Shown here piece after piece: positions 27,371 through 35,900 of a stretch of DNA of 64,000 bases. The notes beneath the pieces are model-generated. The model was not told the origin of the DNA, ran no database searches, and was given only the letters and a program-made list of their open reading frames with translations. The stretch spans positions 292,001 to 356,000 of the forward strand of contig JADJOC010000002.1 in the NCBI GenBank assembly GCA_016713965.1. The letters are read 5' to 3'. The translations under genes were made by a program, and so were the position numbers. How positions within the stretch are numbered: position 1 is the stretch's first letter; every line of letters begins with the position of its first letter. This DNA is from Chitinophagaceae bacterium. Its GTDB lineage: Bacteria > Bacteroidota > Bacteroidia > Chitinophagales > Chitinophagaceae.

Positions 27371-27914
27371 TTACCAAACAATTTCATAAGCCGCTCTTAA
27401 GACAAGCATATTTAAGTTTCTAGGGTTGCCGAGCCAAAATTCCTGCCTTAGTGATATATCAATTTTACGGTAATTAATTTTAATTTTATCTCCTACCCCT
27501 ATGCTTGTTACAGGCCGGGGAGTATTTGCGTATTTACTTAAAAAAACAACCCCTGCTTCCCCGGCTGCATAAAATCTGCTAATATAGTATCGTAAACCAA
27601 CCTTCACAGGAATTGCCGTTAAAGATTCATATTCTTTTTGCTGTAATAATATATTATCAAAATATCCCCTTCCCTTTAAAAATAGATAAGCCGCTGTTGA
27701 TGGTAGCACTTCCATGTTTGCCAAAAGTATACTCAGCTTTAAAACTGCCGCCATAACCAGCATTATGTGTTTTTTTAAAAGCGCTTTCCGGAAAAGATAC
27801 TTCTGGGCCAAAGTTTATTGAAAAACTTTCTCTTTTATTTGCTTGTGCAAATGTTTGTTGATCCGATTGCAGGCCAATAAAAATAATTAAACACAGGCAT
27901 AACTTTCTTTTCAT
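27371..27914 (-). CDS. Small outer-membrane beta-barrel protein (one frame break)
   Basis: A signal peptide (LCLIIFIGLQSDQQTFAQ) is followed by barrel strands: SFSINFGPEVSFPESAF, GGSFKAEYTFG, and after the break AIPVKVGLRYYISRFY, AAGEAGVVFLSKY and DISLRQEFWLG, ending in an aromatic (EIVW). The break lies in the C4 run at 27666-27669; removing one base joins SIFKGKG to YFDNILLQ. About 180 residues after repair fits the porin-like/OmpW-size barrels of the phylum. No ligand can be named. Confidence 0.62.
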
Positions 27915-28093
27915 ATTTCATGTTTTATATGATAAAATAAACTTACTAAATGGTTTTGTGGTATTTAATTTAATGCTTAGTTGATAAACACAATAGCTGT
28001 TCCAAAATAAAGTAAATTCCATACCATCTTTTTCCATTTGCTTATCATTTCCACACTATCTAACTTTATCTTTATTACTTTTTTATTTTTTGA

Positions 28094-28786
28094 TTATTTA
28101 TTTATTTTGAATAGTTCAGTATATAATCCAATTTGTAAAAAATCACGGCCCGTTTCATCATTTATTTTATAGTCAAACTGGTGCAAATACCCCAATTGCA
28201 GAGCAGCATACTTCGATACCTTATATCCAACCGATACCAATGCCCTATTTCTTTCAAAATAGGGTTCTTTATCTGTAAAAAATAATTCGTTACTTACATT
28301 TACTTGATAAGGTTTGTAGCCTTTTTCATTTTTCCCAAAGGGATAAGAAATACCCAATCTGTATCTAAATCTATTTTTATATCCGTTGCTTGTAAATCTA
28401 AATTCTGCCCGATAGCGTTGTTCTATTTTAATATTTTTCATTGCTTGCGTTAAAGTTATTTGTGGCCACAATCTAAACTCATCATTATTTTTTGGCTTAA
28501 CAAAATTGCCTCCTTCTTTGTACGTATCATAATCACCTGCTCCTATAGTAAAAGTCATATTTGGGTGAGCCTTAAAGTTTACACCTCCTTTATACTCATG
28601 GTAGTGAAAATCATCATAAAACCGTAGTGAACGTAACTGAGCCTCTCCAAAAACACTCCATTTTTCATTAACATTAAACTTAACATTAAAGATGTTCCAA
28701 CTACCTAAGCTGGCATTCTGGCTGAAACATACATTGTTTGTAAGAATTAACAGAATTGAAGACATACATTTATATATTCTTTTCAT
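28094..28786 (-). CDS. DUF2490 family outer-membrane protein (first copy)
   Basis: The 230-residue product has a signal peptide (SSILLILTNNVCFSQ) and an antiparallel strand pattern typical of DUF2490: LGSWNIFNVKFNVNEKWSV, EAQLRSLRFYDDF, IKIEQRYRAEFRF and YAALQLGYLHQFDY. These are predicted beta-barrels of unknown cargo. A second DUF2490 gene lies 70 bases upstream on the same strand, so the two probably form a tandem pair. Confidence 0.75.
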   Translation of the reverse strand: MKRIYKCMSSILLILTNNVCFSQNASLGSWNIFNVKFNVNEKWSVFGEAQLRSLRFYDDFHYHEYKGGVNFKAHPNMTFTIGAGDYDTYKEGGNFVKPKNNDEFRLWPQITLTQAMKNIKIEQRYRAEFRFTSNGYKNRFRYRLGISYPFGKNEKGYKPYQVNVSNELFFTDKEPYFERNRALVSVGYKVSKYAALQLGYLHQFDYKINDETGRDFLQIGLYTELFKINK

Positions 28787-28855
28787 GGATTAATTTAATT
28801 TTGTGTAGCCCAGCACCACTATTTTTTAACAACAGTTTCATAAGCTTAGCAAAAA

Positions 28856-29641
28856 TTAATTTTTGATGGATGCTTTGCTTAAATCAAAATTGAAATAGCT
28901 ATTTAAAATAATTCCATTATTATATTGAAAAACATTGCGATTATTTACTTCCCTTCCAAGTTGAACAATTTGCTGTAAAAAACCTCCTTCTATCCTGAAC
29001 TTTTTGTTAAATCGGTAACCTAATAGGATAGCTAATCGATTTTGGTCAAATACATTTTCGTTTACATTTTTTCCAAAGCCAATAAATAGTTCGTAATAAA
29101 TGGCTGCATATGCTGTTTTATCTTCTATCTTCTTTTTACCGATTGGCATTTGCATACGGTACATATACCGAATTCGGTTTAAAAATAAAAAATCATCAGG
29201 TTTACTTAATACTGCATTGGTATACCGTCCTATCCATCTTTGTTCCAGCATAAACCGATGGCTAATTTCTACTCTGTTAACATTATCAGTAATAGTTGCC
29301 ATCTGAAAGGCTCTGTGTTCTGGAAATCTTTTTCCCGCTGCTTGCAATGGAATATCTCCATAGGGGAAAGTTTCAATCCAGGCGTAACCTAAACGAAAGC
29401 TAAGTTTATTATTTATCTGGTAATTCACCCCAGTTCTTAATAAACTCTGCTGCCAGTCTGTTACAATATTTTCCCTTCGCCACTGGTATTCCAGATGTCC
29501 GCTCCATTTTTTGGAGAATTTAATGGTAGTAAAATTATTAAACCAACCAATGCTGTTCTTATCTGTTATTCTTGTGTTTTGTGCGAATGAAATCAGGCTG
29601 CCTAAACATAGAATTGCTGTAATTATTATGCGATATCTCAT
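28856..29641 (-). CDS. DUF2490 family outer-membrane protein (second copy)
   Basis: The start at 29641 gives a clean signal peptide (IIITAILCLGSLISFAQ); an earlier ATG adds 11 unlikely residues. The body contains WFNNFTTIKFSKKWSGHLEY, RTGVNYQINNKLSFRLGYAW, VEISHRFMLEQRW and LGYRFNKKFRIEGGFLQQ, the DUF2490 strand pattern. It is more divergent from its neighbour than expected for a recent duplication. It lies between the lipoprotein gene at 29692 and the first copy, all on one strand. Confidence 0.75.
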   Translation of the reverse strand: MRYRIIITAILCLGSLISFAQNTRITDKNSIGWFNNFTTIKFSKKWSGHLEYQWRRENIVTDWQQSLLRTGVNYQINNKLSFRLGYAWIETFPYGDIPLQAAGKRFPEHRAFQMATITDNVNRVEISHRFMLEQRWIGRYTNAVLSKPDDFLFLNRIRYMYRMQMPIGKKKIEDKTAYAAIYYELFIGFGKNVNENVFDQNRLAILLGYRFNKKFRIEGGFLQQIVQLGREVNNRNVFQYNNGIILNSYFNFDLSKASIKN

Positions 29642-29691
29642 ATTTGATTCTGTATAAAAGGGATTGGGCATCAACCCAACCCCTTTAGTGA

Positions 29692-30345
29692 TTATGCATT
29701 TGGTGGTGCAAACGGAAGTGCTGATTTATGAACTATTATTTTTAATTTTCCATCTTTCCCTTTTTTGAAAACCCAGGTTTTATCAACCATAATTTCTTTG
29801 CCTGTTTTATCTGTAACCCAAACGTTACCCATGGTGATAGCCACAGAGCCATAAATTTGTATGCCTTCATTTTTTTCACCCGCATTATCGTACCGGGCCT
29901 TTACCCAAGGCGTTAGTGCAAAACCTTTATCGTTAGGGTATTCTGGATCACCACCTATAAAATAAGCCAATGCGCCTTTTTTAGTATTTCTAAATGTTTG
30001 ATCACCGTAAGCCAATGTAGGTTTAAAAAACACTTTGCCCTGATCATAATTATAGGCATCAGAAAGTACTTGTTCTGCAAAAGCCCTATAATCTCCACCC
30101 TCTTCTTTTAATTTCCCAATTTTTACCAAAGCATCACACCAAGCTTGTTGGGCTTTATTTACTTCATCATAAGTAATTATATCTTGTGCACCTTCTTCAA
30201 CATAAACTAATCCAAGTTCATCAATAACTTTTTTTACTTTTTCATTTACCGGCGGAACAATTTTTCCTGTTTCTGTTGGTTGGCTACAAGAAATGAATAC
30301 GCCTGCCATAAAAAGCAAGCCAAAAAACATTTTTTTGTTGTTCAT
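29692..30345 (-). CDS. Lipoprotein with a SnoaL/NTF2-like look
   Basis: The 217-residue product has a lipobox (MAGVFISC, Cys at 20). The body begins with a helical part (AQQAWCDALVKIGKLKEEGG, then AFAEQVLSDAYNYDQG) and continues with strands (GIQIYGSVAITMGNVWVTD, VDKTWVFKKGKDGKLKI) as in SnoaL/DUF4440-type folds. No catalytic motif is evident. It may be co-transcribed with the two DUF2490 genes, as the gaps are short and the strand is the same. Confidence 0.5.
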   Translation of the reverse strand: MNNKKMFFGLLFMAGVFISCSQPTETGKIVPPVNEKVKKVIDELGLVYVEEGAQDIITYDEVNKAQQAWCDALVKIGKLKEEGGDYRAFAEQVLSDAYNYDQGKVFFKPTLAYGDQTFRNTKKGALAYFIGGDPEYPNDKGFALTPWVKARYDNAGEKNEGIQIYGSVAITMGNVWVTDKTGKEIMVDKTWVFKKGKDGKLKIIVHKSALPFAPPNA

Positions 30346-30589
30346 TTTTACTACATTTATTTTGCCTACTTCTTAATACGGTGTTCAGCTTGTCCGTTTT
30401 ATTCTCAGATTTTTTAATAATGTGGATGCCGGCAAGAATTCTTTCAATATCACTGTCAGGCAAATACTGCAAAAAAGCAGCTGCTGAAAATGTGAATACA
30501 AAAAATAAAACGCCAGTGGTTTTAAATCAGGATTTTATACACAGGCTTCCACAAAATGCCTGTAGTATTTGTTTTAAAACTGGGGTCAT
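30346..30589 (-). other. Uncertain membrane-protein fragment between SPFH and lipoprotein genes
   Basis: From ATG 30589 the frame gives MTPVLKQILQAFCGSLCIKS, an in-frame TGA at 30529-30527, then a hydrophobic helix (GVLFFVFTFSAAAFLQYL) and PDSDIERILAGIHIIKKSE. A coherent helix followed by a charged segment suggests a real but damaged small gene. It lies in the most damaged part of the window, next to the SPFH remnant. It could also be chance. Confidence 0.22.
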
Positions 30590-30602
30590 GTTTTTTTACG
30601 TT

Positions 30603-31470
30603 TTATTGATTGATTAGAAAAGGTGTTTTGCCATCTGTGATAATTATTTTTGTATTGGGGTGATTTCGACAATTGATTAAAAGCTTCTATACTTTGATTT
30701 TAATAATTTCAGGGGTTAAGCTTTCGGCAATTATTTTTGTGCATCTCTAGTTCCTTTAGCTTCAATGATGATTCTTTCTACCTCCAGTCTTTGCTCTTGC
30801 AATACAAATTCCATCCGCATGGCATCTTGTTCTGCCTGAAGGTTTTCGTTCTATTGAACCCGACAGGCCATCTGGTAATTGGATGCTCTTCATCAGAACA
30901 GACTCTATCAGGATACCTTGTGCAGCAAGGTTTTCATCCATCTTACTTTTAATAGATTTTTCAATATCGGCCCTCATGCCAGAGTGCATGTCTTTTGCAA
31001 AAAATTTGGAACAAACATCTGCAGAAGCAGAACGGAAAACATTTGCTATGATGGATTGGTAACTCAACCCAAGCGTTCTTATCACAGAGGGTACTTTGTC
31101 CTTATCAAGCCTGTACAAAATTGATATTTGAGAAGTGATGCTCAATCCTTCTTTGCTTGGAAGGCTTAGTGACAATTCCTAGATTATTGGTTTGAATAGA
31201 AGTTTTTACCACCTTACTGGTGAAGGGGTTAAAAAACACCGTTCCATGTGTAGCAATTTCGTTGGAAAGTTTGCCTAATTTTTGCTTAACCCCTACTTGG
31301 CCTGGACGTATTACTGTACAACTACTTATGAGAAATACTGAAATTGAAATCATAAAATAAATTGACAGCTTGTTTTTTCTTGTGGCAATACCTTTCTTAC
31401 GGGTTACGATTTTTACAGAATAAAGCCAGGGAAACAATGTTTCTAAGAATGGGATTTGTAGTTTTTTCAT
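30603..31470 (-). pseudogene. SPFH/prohibitin-like lipoprotein gene with many frame breaks
   Basis: The pieces in order are a hydrophobic N terminus with lipobox-like FLISSC and IRPGQVGVKQKLGK; an SPFH core (LSLPSKEGLSITSQISILYR, RSASADVCSKFFAKDM); and a coiled-coil end (AEQDAMRMEFVLQEQRLEVE, ERIIIEAKGTRDAQ) with a last SPNTKIIITDGKTPFLI. Breaks lie near 31170, at T4 30843-30846, T5 30735-30739, near 30695 and at G4 30657-30660. Five breaks in under 0.9 kb exceed the rate elsewhere, so real decay is more likely here than in other genes. Prohibitin-like proteins scaffold membranes. A TetR gene is divergent. Confidence 0.65.
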
Positions 31471-31588
31471 TGCGTAGTATTTTTATAAATAATAGTATTA
31501 ATTGCAAATATAATAGTATTACTATTAATAATCAAAGTAAAATACTGTTCTTTAATTTTATTTTATACTTTTATTAAAATATTGGAAA

Positions 31589-32259
31589 ATGAACATCGAT
31601 TTCAATCCATCGCTGAATGACAAACTTTTTTTAAAAAACCCCCAAAGCACAGAATTAGGGAAAAAGATAATTAACGAAGCCATCAACCTTATTTCATCAA
31701 TTGGATACGAACAATTTACTTTTAAAAAACTGGCTATTGAAATTGAGACCACAGAGGCAACTATTTATAGGTATTTTGTAAACAAACACAAACTGCTTAT
31801 ATATTTGGTAAACTGGTACTGGAATTATCTAGAGTTCCAAATAATTCTTCAATTGAGTACAATTGCCGACCCGGCCGATAAAATTAGAAAGATTATTGAC
31901 ATTTTGGTATGGAAGATAATTTAGAAATAGATTTTGGGGCGTTTGACCACCAAGCGTTATATTTTATTGCGATTGCGGAAGGCAATAAAACCTATTTATC
32001 AAAAGATGTTGATGAAAACAATAAGGACATGCTTTACAAACCATTTAAAGACCTGTCAAGCAGGATAGCTCGGGTTTTTGTAGAGTACAATTCTGCGTAT
32101 AAGTATCCTAATACCCTTGCTAGTTCTATTATTGACCTGTCGCATTTACAATATTTTTTTATGCACCACCTGCCACGGTTAAGTGATTTTGCCAAAAATA
32201 AAAGGCCTAAAGATATTGAAGCCTTTTTAGAGGATTTGGTATTTAAAACGCTATTGTAG
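31589..32259 (+). CDS. TetR/AcrR-family transcriptional regulator (one frame break)
   Basis: The N-terminal helix-turn-helix reads NLISSIGYEQFTFKKLAIEI, then TTEATIYRYFVNKHKLLIYL, a clear TetR domain. The C-terminal ligand domain continues after a break near 31910, where one missing base separates KIIDILV from MEDNLEIDFGAFDHQALYF. The full length is about 223 residues. It is divergent from the SPFH gene with 118 bases between, so that gene or the unit beyond is the natural target; this is inference. Confidence 0.78.
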
Positions 32260-32314
32260 CGAACTCATATAGCTTTTTTTATTCAGTGCAATGTCCAGTA
32301 CTCGAGATATTGTT

Positions 32315-32355
32315 AAAAAATAAACATCAGGTAGCAAGCCTGATGTTTATTTTTT
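32315..32355 (-). terminator. Long perfect terminator hairpin overlapping a stop codon
   Basis: AAAAAATAAACATCAGG (32315-32331) and its exact complement (32339-32355) form a 17-bp stem with a 7-base loop, and the A/T ends supply U tracts on both strands. The stop codon of the small Cys-rich frame lies inside the stem. It may also close the convergent TetR transcript. Confidence 0.88.
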
Positions 32356-32439
32356 AGCAGCAACCCAATCGGTCACGCCGCCACAGCAATCGCTGCCTGT
32401 AGTGCAACAGCCAGGATCTTTTTGCATTTTTTGTTTCAT
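32347..32439 (-). CDS. Possible 30-residue Cys-rich peptide
   Basis: The frame reads MKQKMQKDPGCCTTGSDCC, then GGVTDWVAAKK and TAA, with four Cys in two pairs. The stop lies in the stem of a very strong terminator, which shows that a short transcript ends exactly here. It is far below usual gene size and no family is recognised; metal binding through the paired cysteines is a guess. The remaining bases of the 32260-32663 gap hold only AT-rich sequence and a duplicated TTCATTTTTAATTATCAA word (near 32489 and 32593). Confidence 0.4.
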   Translation of the reverse strand: MKQKMQKDPGCCTTGSDCCGGVTDWVAAKK

Positions 32440-32650
32440 CGCTTTACTATTTATGGTTAAAAAAAGAGTTAACAACATTTTAATTCTTCATTTTTAATTA
32501 TCAATTTGCTATAAACATATTGCTCCGGTGCTGAAAAAGTCGCCAAATAAGCTTACCCTATTTATTTCTCCCCATTTTTAATTTTTATTTCTTCATTTTT
32601 AATTATCAACACGTCTTTACTCCCCTATTTTTCTTTGCGTGCAAAAAACC

Positions 32651-32658
32651 TACTTTTG
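32651..32658 (+). promoter_or_regulatory. -7-like box directly before the GNAT-like gene
   Basis: TACTTTTG fits TAnnTTTG and is followed by C. It ends only five bases before the ATG at 32664, so the transcript would have almost no leader. No well-spaced -33 TTTG was found. Confidence 0.4.
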
Positions 32659-32663
32659 CAGCT

Positions 32664-33833
32664 ATGCAGCTCATACCAATAACCGATCAGCATACCGCTC
32701 AACTTTTTCTACAGGTTGCAGTACAATTATACAAAACAGATAAAAACTGGATACAGCCTTTAGACAAAGACATTAATGATGTTTTTGACCCTAAAAAAAA
32801 CAAAGCTTTCCGTTTTGGCGAAGCCCAAAGATGGGTTTTAAAAAATAATGATGGGCAGCGGATTGGCCGCATAGCTGCATTCATCAATAAAAAATATAAA
32901 AACAAAGGTGATGATGTACCTGTTGGTGGCATAGGTTTTTTTGAATGCATCAACAACCAGCAAGCCGCTGACATGTTATTCAATACAGCAAAAACCTGGC
33001 TACAGCAAAAAGGCATGGAAGCTATGGACGGGCCTATTAATTTTGGTGAAAGGGACCGCTGGTGGGGGCTGGTTACCATGGGTTTTAATGAACCATCCTA
33101 TTGTATGAATTACAACCCTCCATACTATGTTCAGCTTTTTGAAAATTATGGCTTTAAACTATTTTTTAACCAGGTATGTTTTGGCCTTCATCCCAAAAAA
33201 CCTTTAACACAAAAATTAATTGACAGGCATGCCATATTGGAAAAAGACAAAGCTTTTTCTGCCAGGCATATTCAAAAATCGCAATTAGAAAAATTTGCCA
33301 CTGATTTTACAACCGTATACAACAAAGCATGGGCAGGTCATGGTGGTTTAAAACAGTTATCCAAAGACCAGGTCATCATTATGTTTAAGGCCATGAAACC
33401 TGTAATGGATGAAAAAATAATCTGGTTTGCATACCATAATGAAGACCCGATAGCAATTTTTATCAACCTGCCTGATCTTAATCAGTGGTTTAAATACTTA
33501 AAAGGAAAATTTGGGCTGCTGCAAAAACTGCAATTTTTATGGATTAAAAAATTTAAGCCTAATAAAAAATTTACCGGGCTGGTTTTTGGAATAGTCCCCG
33601 AGTGGCAGGGCAAAGGCGTAGATGCCTATATTGTAGCGGAATCTGCTAAAGTGATACAAACAAGCAATACATCTTATACTGAATATGAAATGCAATGGAT
33701 CGGGGATTTTAATCCTAAGATGTTAAACGTAGCGGAAGGTATAGGGGAAACCTTCAGAACCAGGAACCTGGTAACTTACCGGCATTTATTTGACAGCACA
33801 AAAGAGTTTAAAAGACACCCGGTATTTGTATAG
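32664..33833 (+). CDS. GNAT-like protein of unknown substrate
   Basis: The 389-residue cytoplasmic protein has two acetyltransferase-like parts: an N-terminal half with RWVLKNNDGQRIGRIAAFIN and VGGIGFFEC, and a C-terminal half with PDLNQWFKYLKGKFG and VFGIVPEWQGKGVDAYIV, where EWQGKGVD resembles the acetyl-CoA loop of GNAT enzymes. The middle contains GPINFGERDRWWGLVTMGF and a Tyr-rich patch. Homologues are common in Bacteroidota without known substrate. dnaX follows after a heptanucleotide array. Confidence 0.6.
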   Translation: MQLIPITDQHTAQLFLQVAVQLYKTDKNWIQPLDKDINDVFDPKKNKAFRFGEAQRWVLKNNDGQRIGRIAAFINKKYKNKGDDVPVGGIGFFECINNQQAADMLFNTAKTWLQQKGMEAMDGPINFGERDRWWGLVTMGFNEPSYCMNYNPPYYVQLFENYGFKLFFNQVCFGLHPKKPLTQKLIDRHAILEKDKAFSARHIQKSQLEKFATDFTTVYNKAWAGHGGLKQLSKDQVIIMFKAMKPVMDEKIIWFAYHNEDPIAIFINLPDLNQWFKYLKGKFGLLQKLQFLWIKKFKPNKKFTGLVFGIVPEWQGKGVDAYIVAESAKVIQTSNTSYTEYEMQWIGDFNPKMLNVAEGIGETFRTRNLVTYRHLFDSTKEFKRHPVFV

Positions 33834-33904
33834 TTGATAGTGGAGGGTTAATAGTTGATAGCCGTAAATTGAGATTTTAGATTAAATTGCACCTGCGAAA
33901 AATT

Positions 33905-34002
33905 CATCGACCATCGACCATCGACCATCGACCATCGACCATCGACCATCGACCATCGACCATCGACCATCGACCATCGACCATCGACCATCGACCATCG
34001 AC
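33905..34002. repeat. Exact heptanucleotide tandem array (CATCGAC)14
   Basis: Fourteen identical CATCGAC units span 98 bases and end 12 bases before the dnaX ATG. All frames on both strands are open through it, so apparent reading frames there are meaningless. AATTCATCG flanks the array on its left (33901-33909) and recurs in dnaX codons 3-6 (34022-34030), which suggests origin by slippage. Since copy number can change easily, it may tune dnaX expression. A TAGTTGATAG word pair lies just upstream (33831-33860). Confidence 0.95.
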
Positions 34003-34014
34003 CAAAAAAACCAA

Positions 34015-35829
34015 ATGGATAAATTCATCGTTTCAGCACGAAAATACAGGCCGCAAAATTTTTCTACTGTAGTAGGCCAGGCGCACATTACCACTACTTT
34101 AAAAAATGCAATAAATAATAACCAGCTGGCCCATGCTTTTTTATTTTGCGGGCCACGTGGTGTGGGTAAAACAACCTGTGCAAGGATATTAGCTAAAACT
34201 ATCAACTGCGAAACCAGGACTAAAGAAGGCGAAGCCTGTAACACTTGCCCTAGCTGCGTATCGTTTGATGCAGGAAATTCACTAAATATCCATGAACTGG
34301 ATGCAGCCAGTAATAATTCTGTAGATGATATAAGAAGCCTGGTAGAGCAGGTAAGATTTGCGCCACAGGCGGGAAGATATAAAGTATATATTGTAGACGA
34401 GGTACACATGCTTAGCACTGCTGCCTTTAATGCATTTTTAAAAACTTTGGAAGAGCCCCCGCCTTATGCCATCTTTATTTTGGCTACTACCGAAAAACAT
34501 AAAATATTACCTACCATTTTAAGCCGATGCCAGATATTTGATTTTAAACGCATTACCAACAACGATACGGTTGAACATTTGCAGGAAATTTGTGTAAAAG
34601 AAAATATACAGGCAGATAAAGCATCCCTACATATCATTGCCCAAAAAAGTGAAGGCTGTATGAGAGATTCTTTGAGTATTTTGGATAAAATTGTAAGCTT
34701 TACCAATGGGCAATTAACTTATGCGAATACAGTAGAACATTTAAACATATTAGATGAAGATTATTTTTTTAAATTCCTGGATATGATGCAAAAGCAACAG
34801 CTTCCTGATGCTATGCTTTTATATGATGAAATTAATGCCAAAGGATTTGAAGGAGATACCCTCATTGAAGGCTTTGCAGAATTTATCAGGAATTTATTGG
34901 TAAGTAAAGATGCAAGGGCCGCTGTTTTATTGGAGGTGGCAGATGATTTTAAACAAAAATATTTACAAATTGCACAAGCTGTAAACACCGGATGGCTTAT
35001 AGGCGCTTTAAATATTTTAAATGACGGGGAAATACAATATAAACAGGCAAGAAATAAACGTTTGCATATTGAATTGATTATTATAAAACTTTGTTATTTA
35101 CAACAAGCTATTGAACTGTCAAGTGATGAAGACAAGATTACTAAAAAAAAAGTAGTTGAACAATCAAAAGCAGTATCATTTAAAGCATTGCCAATTGTAA
35201 AAGTTAAAGAAGAAAACAAAGTGATAAGCAAGCGAATGCCAGGCTTACGATGGAACAGCCGACGACCGACAACCGACAACCGACAACCGAAGAACCACAA
35301 ACTACAAACAATAAACTTCAAACCCTCAAACCAGAAGCCAGAAACTTCAAACCACAAACCCCAAACTTTAAACCCCCAACCTCAAACTTCACTTGGCTCA
35401 TTAAATAAAATCAGGCAACAGCTTACCAACAAAAAAAACAATTTGCAGCAAGCCAGGCAATTATCAATAGATGAGTTGCAAATTTGCTGGCAATTATTTA
35501 TTGACCAGTTAAAGGAACGAAAAAATCATTCTGCAGTAACCAATTTTAAATTATCGGTATTAAAAATTATTGATGGCAATACAATAGAGATCATTACAGA
35601 AAATAATATCCAACAAAAATTTATTGAACAGGAAAGAGGCTTGCTAATAGAACATTTTCATCAATACTTTAATAATAAGCAATTGGTATACAATGTAATT
35701 ATTATTGAAACTAACAACGATGCCCCTGTAGAAATAACATTAAATAAAAAACAGCAATATCTTGAAATTATTAAAGAATATCCTTTAGTAAAAGAACTAA
35801 AAGAGCGTTTGAAATTAGAACTTGATTAG
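34015..35829 (+). CDS. dnaX: DNA polymerase III subunits gamma/tau
   Basis: The clamp-loader ATPase is 604 residues long. Domain I has Walker A FCGPRGVGKTTCAR, a zinc module (CETRTKEGEACNTCPSC), Walker B YIVDEVHML and the sensor region TTEKHKILPTILSRCQIF. Domain III follows to about residue 370. The C-terminal tau part starts with a K/V stretch, an A9 run at codons 377-379 and a low-complexity Thr/Asn/Gln/Pro linker (about 416-459), then a folded tail. The start MDKFIVSARKYRPQNF is family-like. A heptanucleotide array is directly upstream. Slippage at A9 would release a gamma-length product. Confidence 0.96.
   Translation: MDKFIVSARKYRPQNFSTVVGQAHITTTLKNAINNNQLAHAFLFCGPRGVGKTTCARILAKTINCETRTKEGEACNTCPSCVSFDAGNSLNIHELDAASNNSVDDIRSLVEQVRFAPQAGRYKVYIVDEVHMLSTAAFNAFLKTLEEPPPYAIFILATTEKHKILPTILSRCQIFDFKRITNNDTVEHLQEICVKENIQADKASLHIIAQKSEGCMRDSLSILDKIVSFTNGQLTYANTVEHLNILDEDYFFKFLDMMQKQQLPDAMLLYDEINAKGFEGDTLIEGFAEFIRNLLVSKDARAAVLLEVADDFKQKYLQIAQAVNTGWLIGALNILNDGEIQYKQARNKRLHIELIIIKLCYLQQAIELSSDEDKITKKKVVEQSKAVSFKALPIVKVKEENKVISKRMPGLRWNSRRPTTDNRQPKNHKLQTINFKPSNQKPETSNHKPQTLNPQPQTSLGSLNKIRQQLTNKKNNLQQARQLSIDELQICWQLFIDQLKERKNHSAVTNFKLSVLKIIDGNTIEIITENNIQQKFIEQERGLLIEHFHQYFNNKQLVYNVIIIETNNDAPVEITLNKKQQYLEIIKEYPLVKELKERLKLELD
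35143..35151 (+). promoter_or_regulatory. A9 slippage candidate in dnaX
   Basis: Codons 377-379 are three AAA in a row with no interruption. With one base fewer, the frame reads AAA AAA AAG TAG and stops at once; with one base more it reads three Lys, Ser, Ser and TGA. Either product (about 379-381 residues) keeps domains I-III. In Thermus thermophilus, gamma arises by transcriptional slippage on such an A run. No downstream structure was checked by calculation. Confidence 0.55.
35261..35390 (+). repeat. Composite word repeat inside the dnaX linker
   Basis: A GACAACC-type block of period 7 (35261-35290) is followed by an AAACCTC-type block (35294-35390). It encodes a flexible polar linker with TTDNRQP and N/K/P/Q/T-rich residues. 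The same two-part order occurs in the E2 gene 1-1.5 kb downstream. Confidence 0.85.
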
Positions 35830-35900
35830 TAAGTGCTTAAGTTTTACCTTTTTTGCCTTAATTTCGAACTTCAAATTAAAAATAAGTAATTAAATATATT

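Noticed and set aside
33905..34002. CRISPR array
   Set aside because: Units are 7 bases, identical and directly adjacent, with no spacers and no cas genes nearby.
33887..34418. Open frames on both strands across the region before dnaX
   Set aside because: A 7-base repeat without stops keeps every frame open; the apparent proteins are repeats of seven residues and run into dnaX antisense.
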